The translations under genes and the position numbers were made by a program. DNA of 64,000 bases, taken from Catonia carolina. Its lineage: Eukaryota; Arthropoda; Insecta; Hemiptera; Achilidae. The stretch covers positions 43,963,391-44,027,390 of the forward strand of contig JAQMRL010000007.1 of NCBI GenBank assembly GCA_035578175.1. Direction: 5' to 3'. A model generated the notes under the pieces. It did no database searches. It was not told the DNA's origin and worked only from the letters and a program-made list of their open reading frames with translations. Positions 1 to 9,749 of the stretch are shown here, piece after piece (the stretch's first letter is position 1; each line of letters begins with the position of its first letter).

Positions 1-2220
1 GAGGCGGTGAAGAACTTCCCGGCTCCGAAAAACGTGCGGGAAGTCAGAGGATTTCTAGGTCTTGCAGGCTATTACCGCAGATTTGTGCCAAATTTTGCAG
101 CCCTGGCCAACCCGCTAACTAAACTCACGAAGAAGGATAGTCCGTTTCAATGGAAGGCCGAACAAGAGGAGTCCTTTGGCCACCTGAAGGATGCCCTGTG
201 TTCAGAAACGGTGTTGATGTACCCAGACTTTCGAAAACAATTTGTACTCGCGACAGACGCGTCTGGCACGGCACTGGGCGCAGTATTGTCCCAGGATACG
301 GAAGACGGTGAAAGGCCGATTGCATTTGCAAGCAGAATGTTGAATAGTGCCGAGAAGAATTATTCCACCACCGAGAGGGAGTTATTGGCGGTCGTCTGGG
401 CTACACAGCAGTTTCGGTGTTACCTACTGGGGCGGAATTTTACGTTGGTAACGGACCACGCGGCACTTAAATGGATGTTGAGCTTACGGGATCCATCATC
501 TCGACTGACACGATGGGCCCTGCGATTAGCAGAATTCGATTACACCGTCATACATAAGCCAGGCAGGCGCCATACTAACGCTGACGCGCTAAGCCGAGCC
601 ACTATGGGGGTAGCGATGGTGACCGATGAATTGAGCCTTAAGAAAATTCGAGAAGGTCAGGCCACAGATGAATTTTGCCAAACCCTAATGGTAAGTCCCC
701 GGACGGGAGAAGTCAGAAAGTTGGACGAACTACTGTACTGGAGAAATGGCAAGGGCGAAGATAAGCAGTGGCGTCTCGTTGTACCAGAGGGCCTGAGAAG
801 GTCGGTCATCCAATCTTGTCATGATGCGGTGTGGGCGGGTCACCCAGGAGCGGAACGCACTTTTGCGAGAGTGAAGCAAAAGTATTACTGGCCGCGAATG
901 TGGACCGAAATTGAAGAATATGTGCGCCGTTGTCACTCATGTGCGCAGCGGAAGTCTCCGGCCAAGTTGACTATACCACTGGCGGAAGCATTCGAACCGA
1001 CCTTCCCCTTCGAGATGGTGTCCTTAGACATCGTTGGACCATTACCTACAAGCAGGAAGGGAAATAAGTACCTTCTAACCTTCGTAGACCACTTCTCTCG
1101 CTACGCTGAAGCAATCCCCGTCGTCGACCAAACCGCTGAGACAATAGCCGAAGCCTTTGTGACTAGAATTATCTCACGCCACGGGGTCCCGGAACAACTG
1201 CTAACCGATCAAGGGCGAAATTTTACTTCGGAGCTCTTCCTGGAAACCTGCAAGTACTTGAGGATAAGAAAACTCCGAACTACGGCGTACCACCCAGAGT
1301 GTAACGGGAGGTTGGAGAGGTTACACCGGACTCTAGTAGACAGCATGAGTCACTTTGTGAGGAGTGACGGGAGAGATTGGGATAAATGGGTTCCCTTTGC
1401 CTTGATGGCTTACCACTCGGTACCACACACCTCCACAGGCTTTACACCGTATTACCTCCTTCATGGAAGAGAGATGGTAACGCCGTTCGATTACACTGTT
1501 CCGGATAACGTTTGTGTAAACGTGGAAGATCACATTATTCAGCTGGGCCAACGGCTGAGGCAGGCATACGAGCAGACAAATAAGAATTCAATAGCAGCGG
1601 CTCGCGACAGGGCAAGGTACCAGGAAAAAGGTAAAAATTTGCGAGAATTTGAGGTCGGAGATATGGTGTACGTCCTTGTCCCGTCAATTCGCCCCGGGCT
1701 AGCAAGAAAATTCAGGCGCCCTTGGAAAGGGCCGTGTAGGGTCAAGAGAAGGGTATCCCTGGTCGACTATGAAGTGGTCATGGCTGATGGGAAAACCATG
1801 GTGGTACACGTAAATCGAATGAAACCGGGACACAATGAGGCCACGGCGACGCGTGTTACATCTCCCGCTCGCGAAGAGAGGCGGGAACAACCTACGGCTG
1901 AAGCCCCACGCGAGGAAGATAGCGAACAAGAGGAGGATCTAGAATACCGACCACTAAGTGATGCGGAGTTCGATAGTGACTCAGATGATCAGCTGATAGA
2001 CGGTATGGAGATGGAGAGGCTGCCCCCTGGAAGATTGGACGCTGGAAGAGAAGGACCTCTAGCGGTTGAGGAGGAGGATGTGTTTGGTGAACCTGACAGC
2101 CCACCAGAACCGGTAGATAGAATAAGGGAGGATCCGACGTACCGCCCATCTCCACAGGCGCGTCTGCCGAGCCAAAGGTCTCCATACAGTCTGCGCAGTA
2201 GGAATCGATCGCAAGAATAG
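1..2220 (+). CDS. pol: Gypsy/errantivirus-like Pol, 3' part (RT end, RNase H, integrase)
   Basis: This is the C-terminal part of a Ty3/gypsy Pol polyprotein; the frame is open from base 1, so Gag, protease and the RT core lie outside the window. Residues are counted from the GTG codon at 7. Residues 1-60 are the RT thumb/connection. RNase H spans about 75-197, with acidic residues D84, E125, D150 and D193. The integrase zinc finger is H272, H279, C309, C312. The catalytic triad is D341, D401, E437 with 35 residues between the last two, the D-35-E spacing of retroviral and gypsy integrases. A GPY/F-like motif (W573-KGPC) lies near 573-577, and the tail after about 620 is acidic. There are no internal stops or frameshifts over 2.2 kb, so the element is either young or still constrained. 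It is followed by env, as expected for an errantivirus-type element. The class is certain; the exact clade is not. Confidence 0.95.
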   Translation, partial: EAVKNFPAPKNVREVRGFLGLAGYYRRFVPNFAALANPLTKLTKKDSPFQWKAEQEESFGHLKDALCSETVLMYPDFRKQFVLATDASGTALGAVLSQDTEDGERPIAFASRMLNSAEKNYSTTERELLAVVWATQQFRCYLLGRNFTLVTDHAALKWMLSLRDPSSRLTRWALRLAEFDYTVIHKPGRRHTNADALSRATMGVAMVTDELSLKKIREGQATDEFCQTLMVSPRTGEVRKLDELLYWRNGKGEDKQWRLVVPEGLRRSVIQSCHDAVWAGHPGAERTFARVKQKYYWPRMWTEIEEYVRRCHSCAQRKSPAKLTIPLAEAFEPTFPFEMVSLDIVGPLPTSRKGNKYLLTFVDHFSRYAEAIPVVDQTAETIAEAFVTRIISRHGVPEQLLTDQGRNFTSELFLETCKYLRIRKLRTTAYHPECNGRLERLHRTLVDSMSHFVRSDGRDWDKWVPFALMAYHSVPHTSTGFTPYYLLHGREMVTPFDYTVPDNVCVNVEDHIIQLGQRLRQAYEQTNKNSIAAARDRARYQEKGKNLREFEVGDMVYVLVPSIRPGLARKFRRPWKGPCRVKRRVSLVDYEVVMADGKTMVVHVNRMKPGHNEATATRVTSPAREERREQPTAEAPREEDSEQEEDLEYRPLSDAEFDSDSDDQLIDGMEMERLPPGRLDAGREGPLAVEEEDVFGEPDSPPEPVDRIREDPTYRPSPQARLPSQRSPYSLRSRNRSQE

Positions 2221-2465
2221 AGGACCAGGATACACTTCAGAAGGGAACCCCAAACCTATGATGTATATAGTTAGCTCGTAGGAATTTACTAGGTTAATTG
2301 TAAGTCTACAGTAGACTCTGGTACCCAGATGGGGGATGGAACCAGGGGAGTATCGGTTGATGGAACTGGATCGAGTAGGGGAAGTCGCCCGGTACTCGCC
2401 CGAAGTTCTTGATACCAGGAGTGCGGACCAAACTTATAACTAATAGGGTGTATGTGTCGTTCCAG
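2221..2465 (+). promoter_or_regulatory. pol-env spacer ending in a splice acceptor for env
   Basis: This 245-bp spacer has stops in the env frame at 2441 (TAA) and 2444 (TAG). From there to the conserved env coding sequence no ATG occurs in that frame. The spacer ends in a T-rich run and CAG at 2463-2465, preceded by a branchpoint-like CTAAT near 2439. If splicing joins here, the env exon begins in mid-codon at 2466. Known gypsy env is made from a spliced subgenomic RNA; the acceptor here is inferred from sequence only. Confidence 0.6.
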
Positions 2466-4378
2466 GTGGAGTGAGCCTGGCAATACAAGATGCCGCGAAG
2501 AAAGAAGGCGTGTGGTTCATAAAGAAGGGAGGAGTTCTGTTAACCGGAGACTATTGGAGAGTGATAGTATCGATCAATGTGACCGAAATCTGTGGCGAAC
2601 TCGCATCACTAAAGGAGTTCACCAGTGGAGTAAGCCAAATTCTATGGCAAGCCGGCAGCGGAGTCAAGGGGTTGGAAACCCAACAGAGAATCATGGTCCG
2701 CGTTCAAGAAATCGAGGAAGAAATGTACGAAGCGAGTCACACGCTGATGAACCTTTTGCTCCAAGGGAGGGTGCGACGGGGTTGGTTCAACTTAGGCGGA
2801 AGGGTGTTGAAGGTTTTATTCGGGACGCCAGAAGAACAGGATATGCGACAGGTGGAGAGGAGCATACAGGTGCTGGAAAGTCAAACGGCCAACTTGATTC
2901 ATCTGACGGATGATCATCTAACCTTGACGCGACAACTCAGTCGACGTGCGGAGCAGAATTCCCGGCAGTTGGTGGCATTCGCAAAACAGGTGCGCGAAGA
3001 AGCCGACAAGCTGCAGCAGCGACTGGTGGAGATCGGAAAGAAAACGTCCGACCTAGATCGGTTCGTCCATGTGTTCGCCAATACATCCATGATGTTGCAA
3101 GAATTAGAATTAGTGTCTTTAAAGGGACTTATAGATTTAAGGAATTTAGTTTTAGCGATGGAGGGGCTGTCCTCTGGTAAGTTAAGTGTAGGTTTAATCT
3201 CACCTAGTGAGTTCACTGAAATTGTAAAGCGAGTCAGAACTTCCCTGCCCACTGGACTAGATTTGATCGCGGGGTTTAGTACCGCAGACATTTACGATTA
3301 TTACCATGTGGCAAAAACTCGTGCGTTAGCGGTTGGTGGTGTGATTAAAGTGTTAATTGACTTACCGCTGTCCTCAGCAGGGAGGCAGTTTATGTTGTTT
3401 CAGGTGCGAACATTTCCAGTGATTGATGAGCAGACCGGACTTAGCACACGGTACAACCCTGATTCAACACACTTCTTAGTGAGTGTCGACCAGGAACAAT
3501 ACGCGGAGCTGCAAGCCGAGGACCTTGAGGAATGCCGCAAGGGGTCTGTCCAGGTATGTCCTGCAGTGTTCCCAATCATCAACCGTCACCACGCCTCTTG
3601 TCTGAGCTCACTCTATCTGGGAGATATGGCAGTCGCCAAGAAAGTTTGCCCGAGAGCCATTTTGATGACCAACCACGAGGACATATGGAGCTGGGATGGA
3701 TCTATGAACCAGTGGATCTACAGCATCGCCGGAGAGCAAAATCTGATATCCCAATGTCATCAAGGAGACGCGGTTGAAGTATCGGAACAGTTGATCGGCG
3801 GAGTCGGTGAGATCCCGGCTGCAAAGGGTTGCAGTCTGACGACATCAACGTATCGCATCCTGCCAAATACCAGGGGCAGTAGTGAGGCGAAACTGCAGCG
3901 TCGCCTTGTGCGGATCCAGGTTCCCGTTACCGGGCTCATCGTTTCCCTTGATGAGCCAACGGACAAGCAAGAGGTGCAAGAGGCAATTCAACACATTCGA
4001 AGCAGTGGGGTGCAGTGGCCAGGCGAATATGGAGTCAGTGAGAGCACGGTGGAACAGCTACAACGGTCCTTGGAAGAAATCCGCAAGACCCGACCAAAGG
4101 AGGTGGCTTGGAGCGTGGCGGTGGTGCCAACTATCATCGGCCTCGTGGCGGTGGTGACAGGGCTCCCATTGCTGTGGTATTGCCGGAGGAGGTGTAGCCA
4201 ACCAGCGAGATCCAGCGACCAAGGAGACACTCACCGAGAACCAGCGGAGCCATTATCAGTCATATACAGGCTAGCCCCCGGAGAAGTCCGAACCCTACGG
4301 AAGGTAACCACGGATGGTGAAGAAGTGATCGTGGGTGGTGAAAGTGCGGTGGAATCAGGTTCCGCCACCATTAATTAG
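2466..4378 (+). CDS. env: F-protein-like envelope of the gypsy element (start supplied by upstream exon)
   Basis: This is an intact frame of about 635 codons; positions are counted from the GTG at 2471. It resembles the fusion (F-type) envelope proteins shared by insect errantiviruses and baculoviruses. The N-terminal ectodomain starts abruptly at the conserved Trp-Arg block (residues 14-37) without a signal peptide. A dibasic furin-like site R100-V-R-R103 is followed by a Gly/Phe-rich putative fusion peptide at 104-118 and a heptad-rich coiled segment at about 125-215. Ectodomain cysteines lie at 41, 355, 363, 377, 393, 429 and 454. One membrane helix sits at about 545-570, followed by a basic Cys/Arg anchor and a 65-residue cytoplasmic tail. 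The first in-frame ATG is at codon 75, inside the conserved domain, so the signal peptide and start codon probably come from a spliced 5' exon outside the window. No disabling mutation is visible. Whether the product is functional is unknown. Confidence 0.85.
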
Positions 4379-4408
4379 TGCAACGGGGCTATGCGCCACC
4401 TTTTTCAT

Positions 4409-4417
4409 GGGAGGGAG
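4409..4417 (+). promoter_or_regulatory. Polypurine tract
   Basis: The purine run GGGAGGGAG lies immediately before the TGTTGTAAT start of the LTR, the expected place for the plus-strand primer of reverse transcription. Confidence 0.8.
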
Positions 4418-4571
4418 TGTTGTAATATAGTGAGATTGAGAAGGAATAATTATAAAAGGAACGAGAGATATTTCTTTTTTCTATTAATATTAGAATTAAT
4501 ACATTGTCTTTGTAAAATATACACAGCGGTCAGAATTCTAGGAAATTGCAACTTCGTCTCGGGTTGCATCC

Positions 4572-4635
4572 GCTGAGCCGTGCGGCGAGGGGTGAGGGGG
4601 GAGGAGGAGTGCGCCTCCCCGCCGATCGGCTCAGC
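4572..4635. other. GC-rich hairpin in the LTR
   Basis: GCTGAGCCG (4572-4580) pairs perfectly with CGGCTCAGC (4627-4635). The interior carries a second imperfect G-rich/C-rich stem (GAGGGG against CTCCCC). The GC content stands out sharply from the AT-rich surroundings. Confidence 0.7.
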
Positions 4636-5221
4636 TGGACGGCGAGACGTGGCCAGTCAGTATTGTACACACATACGAAACGGGACTCGATAAAAGTTAA
4701 TGCAATGCAGTAATTGAAATATAAATTAAATATAATTTTTTATGTGTAATGTGTAATGTGTGATACATGTATGCCGCGTCCGTGTGGGACCGAATTAGTG
4801 TAATTCATGAGTTTAGTTCTATTTTATTGAGTGGATTGTGAGAATATTTTTGTCCGGTGCTCATTTGGTGGAATGAGGGTGATCGCTCATTTCGGGTTGG
4901 TGATGTTGGTCGTCGTGGCTTGCCAGATGGGTGAGTGGTTATATTATATAGATGCATAGTGGGATTTCCTGGAATTCTGACTCGCCCCGCACTTAGCGAT
5001 TATGTACTTAGTATTTAAGAGGTCGATCCTGCAGTGGTCTTCCGGAAATGGCGGTAAAAGCGCCCAAGGCACTAATTTAGGCTGACCTCCCTCTGAGGTT
5101 TGAAGTATCTGTGCCGGCAGCCCTTTCCGGAATATGCACGATCGACATATAGTCTGTAAGTGGTAATAGGTTAAGTTTAGATGAGGAGTAAGGGTTACAT
5201 TAGGTAGTCAATTAAGGGAGG

Positions 5222-5612
5222 TCCTAGACCAATTTTATTATTTTTTGTAATTTTAAATAATTAAACCTGTAATTGAAGCGTAGTATTGGGACGCCACTTG
5301 GTAGTAAGAAAAAGGGGGTCCTGGACCAATTTTTATTTTATTTTAAATAATTAACCTGTAATTGAAGCGTAGTATTGGGACGCCACTTAGTAGTAAGAAA
5401 AAGGGGGTCCTGGACCAATTTTTATTTTATTTTAAATAATTAACCTGTAATTGAAGCGAAGTATTGGGACGCCACTTAGTAGTAAGAAAAAGGGGGTCCT
5501 GGACCAATTTTTATTTTATTTTAAATAATTAAACCTGTAATTGAAGCGTAGTATTGGGACGCCACTTAGTAGTAAGAAAAAGGGGATCCTGGACCAATTT
5601 GTTTTTCTTTTT
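5222..5612 (+). repeat. 89-bp tandem repeat, about 4 units, inside the LTR
   Basis: The phrase TCCTGGACCAATTT recurs at 5222 (variant), 5319, 5408, 5497 and 5587. ACGCCACTT recurs at 5291, 5380, 5469 and 5559. Spacing is 97 bp for the oldest unit and then 89, 89 and 90. The inner units differ at only a few bases. Such arrays in LTRs can hold enhancer or insulator sites; no factor is identified here. Confidence 0.95.
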
Positions 5613-5840
5613 AAATAATTAAATTTTTAATTAAAATACTGAGGAGCGTATTTTATTTCACCCATCCGCTTCCACCTCATTCCACTCCGGCGAGGCTTAC
5701 AGATTTATTTTATTTATCAAGAAAAATATAAGATAAGAAAAGAAAGAAATGTATACAAAGATGTATATCTAATGTATACAAAGGTATACAAGATGAATAC
5801 AAAGAAAAGTACATCTTGCCTGAATATTTAATAAAACAAT

Positions 5841-6000
5841 TTTTTTAGTTTATTTTAAAGTCGCATCAACTGCTTAGTTATTACCAACTTCGGTGAATTA
5901 TGTATCGAGAACAATGGATTCTAGAGAACTTGTTAAAATTGCTAGAACCTAGCTAGGAATAGAACCCGGATCCTGCGCGTTGTAGGTTAACGCGCTAACA
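5841..6000 (-). mobile_element. SINE family C, minus-strand copy
   Basis: On the minus strand a tRNA-like head with B box GGTTCTATTCC (5956-5966) is followed by a body ending in AAGCAGTTGATGCGAC and an A/T-rich tail. The same tail phrase occurs in the plus-strand copy at 21609-21783. A clear target-site duplication was not seen. Confidence 0.6.
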
Positions 6001-6311
6001 AACACAATATTATTATATTATTATACTATTATAAATATTAGCCTAATATTACATTAACTTAACAATAAATGTTAGCATTAAAACAAACATAAATTTAAAT
6101 AGATAATAAATAATACTAAGTCATGTAGTAGCAGAGGATGAAATCTGGGAAACTAACAGTGTTGCTTACAATTCTATGACAAAAATAAAAATTTGACCGA
6201 AATCAAACGAGCCAGTTATGTTGATGCACATTCAAACTCATATAATTATATGGAGTTGATTAAATCCTCAGATTGCCTTCTCTCTAAATTTATTAGCTAA
6301 ATGGTTACCTA

Positions 6312-6677
6312 CTATTCTTTTATACATTTGAGGAGTTGCATCAGTATCTCGGATAGCATTGAGGCTAAATAATATGCTACAATAGTATTAAGGGTCTTAT
6401 TTAATGTAGGGGTTTGATAACCTGTACGACGAAGTTCTGATAATTGTGTGTATTTTTTTAGTACAGATGATTTATTTGATTTTATGTAAAGTAACAGGTT
6501 CCTTATGAATAGTTGCGGTATGTCAACTACGCAAAATCTATTGTATGATAAATCTGAAGGTAATTGTTTTTCTAAATTTAAGGCGCTTCTGATCATAGCT
6601 TTCTGAGGAATCATGAGTGTTTCCAGATTCGGAAGATAGGCCCTACTCCGAACGATGATTCTGTACTGCAGTATCAA
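6312..6677 (-). pseudogene. LINE reverse transcriptase C-terminal fragment
   Basis: This 121-codon minus-strand frame looks like the thumb/C-terminal end of a non-LTR retrotransposon ORF2. It begins with the hydrophobic LQY-GII-type strand, continues with a QKAMIR helix, then an LFI-LLLYI segment and an asparagine/leucine-rich end. The match is to the general pattern of arthropod LINEs, not to a named element. The WG motif usual after the first strand is changed (RS). No upstream catalytic RT domain is present, which suits 5' truncation. Confidence 0.55.
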
Positions 6678-8200
6678 GCCAAAATATACCTCTCATATAA
6701 TTTTCTTACAATATTTTATTTATACGGGGAAAATATGAAGAAGTTTATAGATTTTTTTTCTTTCAAGTTATGGGCGGATCATCTCATTCTAGTATCGAAC
6801 CGGATTCTGATATACAAGTCGGTATGGCAACGGTTGAACAGATGTTTGGTACGCTAATGCACCTGATAACTGGTTACAGTAAATCAGGAAGGCTCTTGGT
6901 AAGATCGAAATCCAACTGGAAGACGTACCGTACAAATTACAGGTACAGAATTTAAAGGTTTCCACTAGAAGAGGAATCAGAACGGCGGAGGACAGAAGGA
7001 ATAGAAAAGCCTACAGGAAGAGAATACTGAATTTGAATAAGAATTGTTGCGTGGAAAATAAGCTTTCAAGGAACATGTACGGTTATCTGACACAGGCTTT
7101 ATTCACTCCATCGCCGATAAACTAAAAGCACACTATTTTATGGTCGCGAATTAAGAAAGGAACTGCCTCCTTATAGACATAACGACGCAACGCTGACTAT
7201 AGAAAGAAAATTAGCAACGATTAATTATAGCACCTATGTAAGTCATAATTAAACTTAAAACTGGGCCAGCCCAGTCGGTTACCTAGTAGAAAGTTACTAT
7301 TAATTGTTAAGTAACACCGGATAAGCGAACATTTTTGTACGGTGACCAACTGACACCCACGTTTCTACAAACTTTACTGTAGGCCACATGTGTATCCCAA
7401 GCAAAAATACAGCAAAATCAGCGATCAAATTACGTGTTAACAATAGTGTAAAGTGCAGTTATCAATAAAAAATAGTAAAATAAAAATATGTATCTTACAT
7501 TATTTGTTAATTCCTTCTTCAGTTGCCAACAGTTGATCCAGTCTGATTTTATCGCCACCTGTAAAAATAATAAATCAAATCAGATCAATGGAATAGAAGG
7601 CAGTCCACACTTTTAAATCACTTACAGGCAAACTTCAAATTTTCCTGCCTACATTCAAGATTTCTTTTGTAGGTAAGATGGTATTTTTGTTCATAATAAA
7701 CTGATTTTTACATGTTTATTTTATTTTATTCATGTATAAGATTTATTTCGGTTATTGTAAACGAATATGATATTTACGTATAAATATGTGTAGGAGACAC
7801 GCCATGTACATACATTGTTCCTTATTATTAAACGAAAATAAATACATTATTATTATTGAATCGTACATCTGTGTGAACAGTGATATCTGTTTAGCGTAAA
7901 TAGGTGTATTAATAAAACGAGTAAACTTCAATGCTAACGTTTTTCCGACACACCATTCTCAGTTTCTTGGAACGGGTAATGCATTTTGGTCATGCTTACC
8001 TCACATTTACGCCGGTTTATTCCGATGAAAGTTATTACTATACAATTTGCTAAAAAAACTCACTCGAACGATTTCAATTAAAGTATGTCCGTCGAGTTGA
8101 TCTGCCGTGCGCATTAACGCATCGTAAGGCTCTTTTCTCGTAAAAAATTGGTATAAACCTACGTCTTGCTTTGTCACCTGAACAGTCGGACGTTAAACCC
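6678..8200. other. AT-rich stretch without a recognised gene
   Basis: The only open frame is 61 codons (6770-6955, plus); I do not recognise it. The stretch also contains the 7643-7860 repeat described separately. Confidence 0.5.
7643..7860 (+). repeat. Dispersed repeat, plus copy (inverted partner at 11021-11258)
   Basis: About 215 bp that recur in inverted orientation 3.3 kb away. Shared landmarks are TTGTTCATAATAAACTGATT, a TTTATTTTATTCATGT run and AAATACATTATTATTATT. The two copies differ mainly at a TA expansion. The family is unknown. Confidence 0.75.
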
Positions 8201-8763
8201 AAACAAAAAAAATTGTCACCTGTATATATCTGTTTGATATCTGCAGACGCATGAGAAATTATACCACACCGGCGTCAGCGGTTTCAATATCCATGATAGA
8301 GAAGATGTTCTTGATTGCACACCGGAAGAATGGTCCAACGGAATTGCAGCGGATGTGCCGAAAGCCTGATAAAAACGTATCACAAACATATTTAACACGT
8401 TTCATGATGACCAGTTCTTGCGTAAGGCTTTAGAAAACGTGAAATCGGTATCCGTAGGTTACAAGAAGGGAGGAAAACGAAGGTGTCCCTTTATCGGTCA
8501 AAATGGGTTAGTGATCTGAAGAAGACTCATGTGCAATGACAGTGACAGTTACTTTCCATGTTTCCCAAAGACAGTATTTGTTGCATTGACTTACTGTTGT
8601 CATTAATCATATTATATAGACATCTTATTATGTATCCTTTATCTGTACACAGAACAAGGATTGTGCGGTCGGTTAAGGTTACGGTTGTTTCATTGAACCA
8701 TTGTCCGATCACTTTCCCACTGAATACCGTGTAATGTGACCGGCCGCATCGCAGTCCAGTCAT
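8201..8763. other. GC-richer patch, possibly decayed coding sequence
   Basis: Base composition at 8265-8370 is richer in GC than its surroundings. A plus-strand frame at 8268-8369 is open for about 33 codons and has coding-like residue content. I do not recognise the protein and see stops soon after, so this may be a relic or chance. Confidence 0.2.
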
Positions 8764-8868
8764 CCGCGTAAGAACTATGAAAACAATTTAAGAAATCGCG
8801 CTGCCTTGAACTATACCAGAGTGACGGCCGATCCAGAGGTTGAATCTTTTAACGGATCCGCATCTAAT

Positions 8869-8923
8869 GAACTCACCTTATCGCATCTATAACTGCGGGT
8901 GTTAGATGCGATAAGTCGAGTTC
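8869..8923. other. Hairpin, 21-nt arms and 13-nt loop
   Basis: The left arm 8869-8889 and right arm 8903-8923 pair at 19 of 21 positions, including a perfect 13-bp stem (CTTATCGCATCTA with TAGATGCGATAAG). Its function is unknown; it is somewhat short for a typical miRNA precursor. Confidence 0.7.
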
Positions 8924-9515
8924 AGATCAATCTTTCTTTGCACCGTTCATTAATATTTTCAATTCGATTGCATCCAGACGGCCTTCTTTCTGTTAATTTT
9001 TTTTAAAACATCGTTATTAAAGTCCTGTCTATCGTGATGATGTATCAATCGATATCTTTTCTGATATCCTTTACTCATGAGAAATAATTTCTTTCAGAAA
9101 TATTGGTAATTTATTGAAGAAATAAATCGGTGATCGGGATCTTTGAATTATTTCTTTAAAAGAATATAAACACAGTTCAAAATTGAACGCCTTAAGTTTA
9201 TGACCGAGAAAGCATATCAACGTAAATCGAGCTTCGGTAAACAAAATCTGATCTGCAGAGTCTGTTGATCGTGCTTGGGACCCTAGTGATGAATCTCCCT
9301 GACCTCAAATTCAAGAGTATTTAAGGAAAGCAGTATTTTTTATCTATCGATAAGAAATAAAAGAAGTCTTTCTGAGTCATTATTTCGACTACGATAATGG
9401 GTCAATACAAAAACATTCAAGTACGGCGCATCATCAGTTTTTAATGACAAGGAAGGGAATGAAAGTATTTCTGTTTTTTCTCGTTTACAGCGATTTAGTA
9501 CCATGTAAAGTAACT

Positions 9516-9746
9516 TCAGACATTTCTAGAAGATGCTTTTGCAGCCATAACACTCGGACTTTTCTCACGGTGAGCTTTTCTTTTTTCCATACAACCGGCA
9601 AACTGCTTTCGTTCTTCTTGGAACCCTTTAAAGTCAGTAATCAGCATTTTGAACTTGGTTCCACCTATTAAATTTTTTTTATAAACTCTAATCTTCTCAA
9701 AATCCTTTCTGACTTTTTTAGAACACAATTCCGAACACTTATTCAC
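9516..9746 (-). pseudogene. Lys/Arg-rich coding relic shared with 43210-43440
   Basis: The minus strand is open for 76 codons with a charged, helix-like sequence. The DNA around 9620-9720 is clearly related to 43335-43430: both carry AACCCTTTAA followed by a related track and TCCTTTCTGACTT. That makes it part of a dispersed element rather than a host gene. The family is not recognised; a LINE or DNA-transposon ORF are both possible. Confidence 0.4.
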
Positions 9747-9749
9747 ACC

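Larger units (their letters stand above)
4418..5701 (+). mobile_element. 3' LTR of the gypsy/errantivirus-like element
   Basis: The sequence starts TGTTGTAATATAG directly after the polypurine tract and I end it at GGCTTACA, giving TGT...ACA termini and about 1284 bp. The 5' boundary is well supported. The 3' boundary is an inference, because the 5' LTR is outside the window and cannot be compared. A TATAAAAG box lies at 4451-4458, unusually close to the LTR start. A GC-rich hairpin lies at 4572-4635 and 89-bp tandem repeats at 5222-5610. No canonical AATAAA was seen inside. Confidence 0.75.

Noticed and set aside
2452..2913. 153-codon plus frame overlapping the start of env
   Set aside because: It is a shadow of the env frame with arginine-rich, low-quality composition and no domain.
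5222..5612. Regularly spaced repeats resembling a CRISPR array
   Set aside because: Whole 89-bp units are repeated without unique spacers, and the locus is a eukaryotic LTR.
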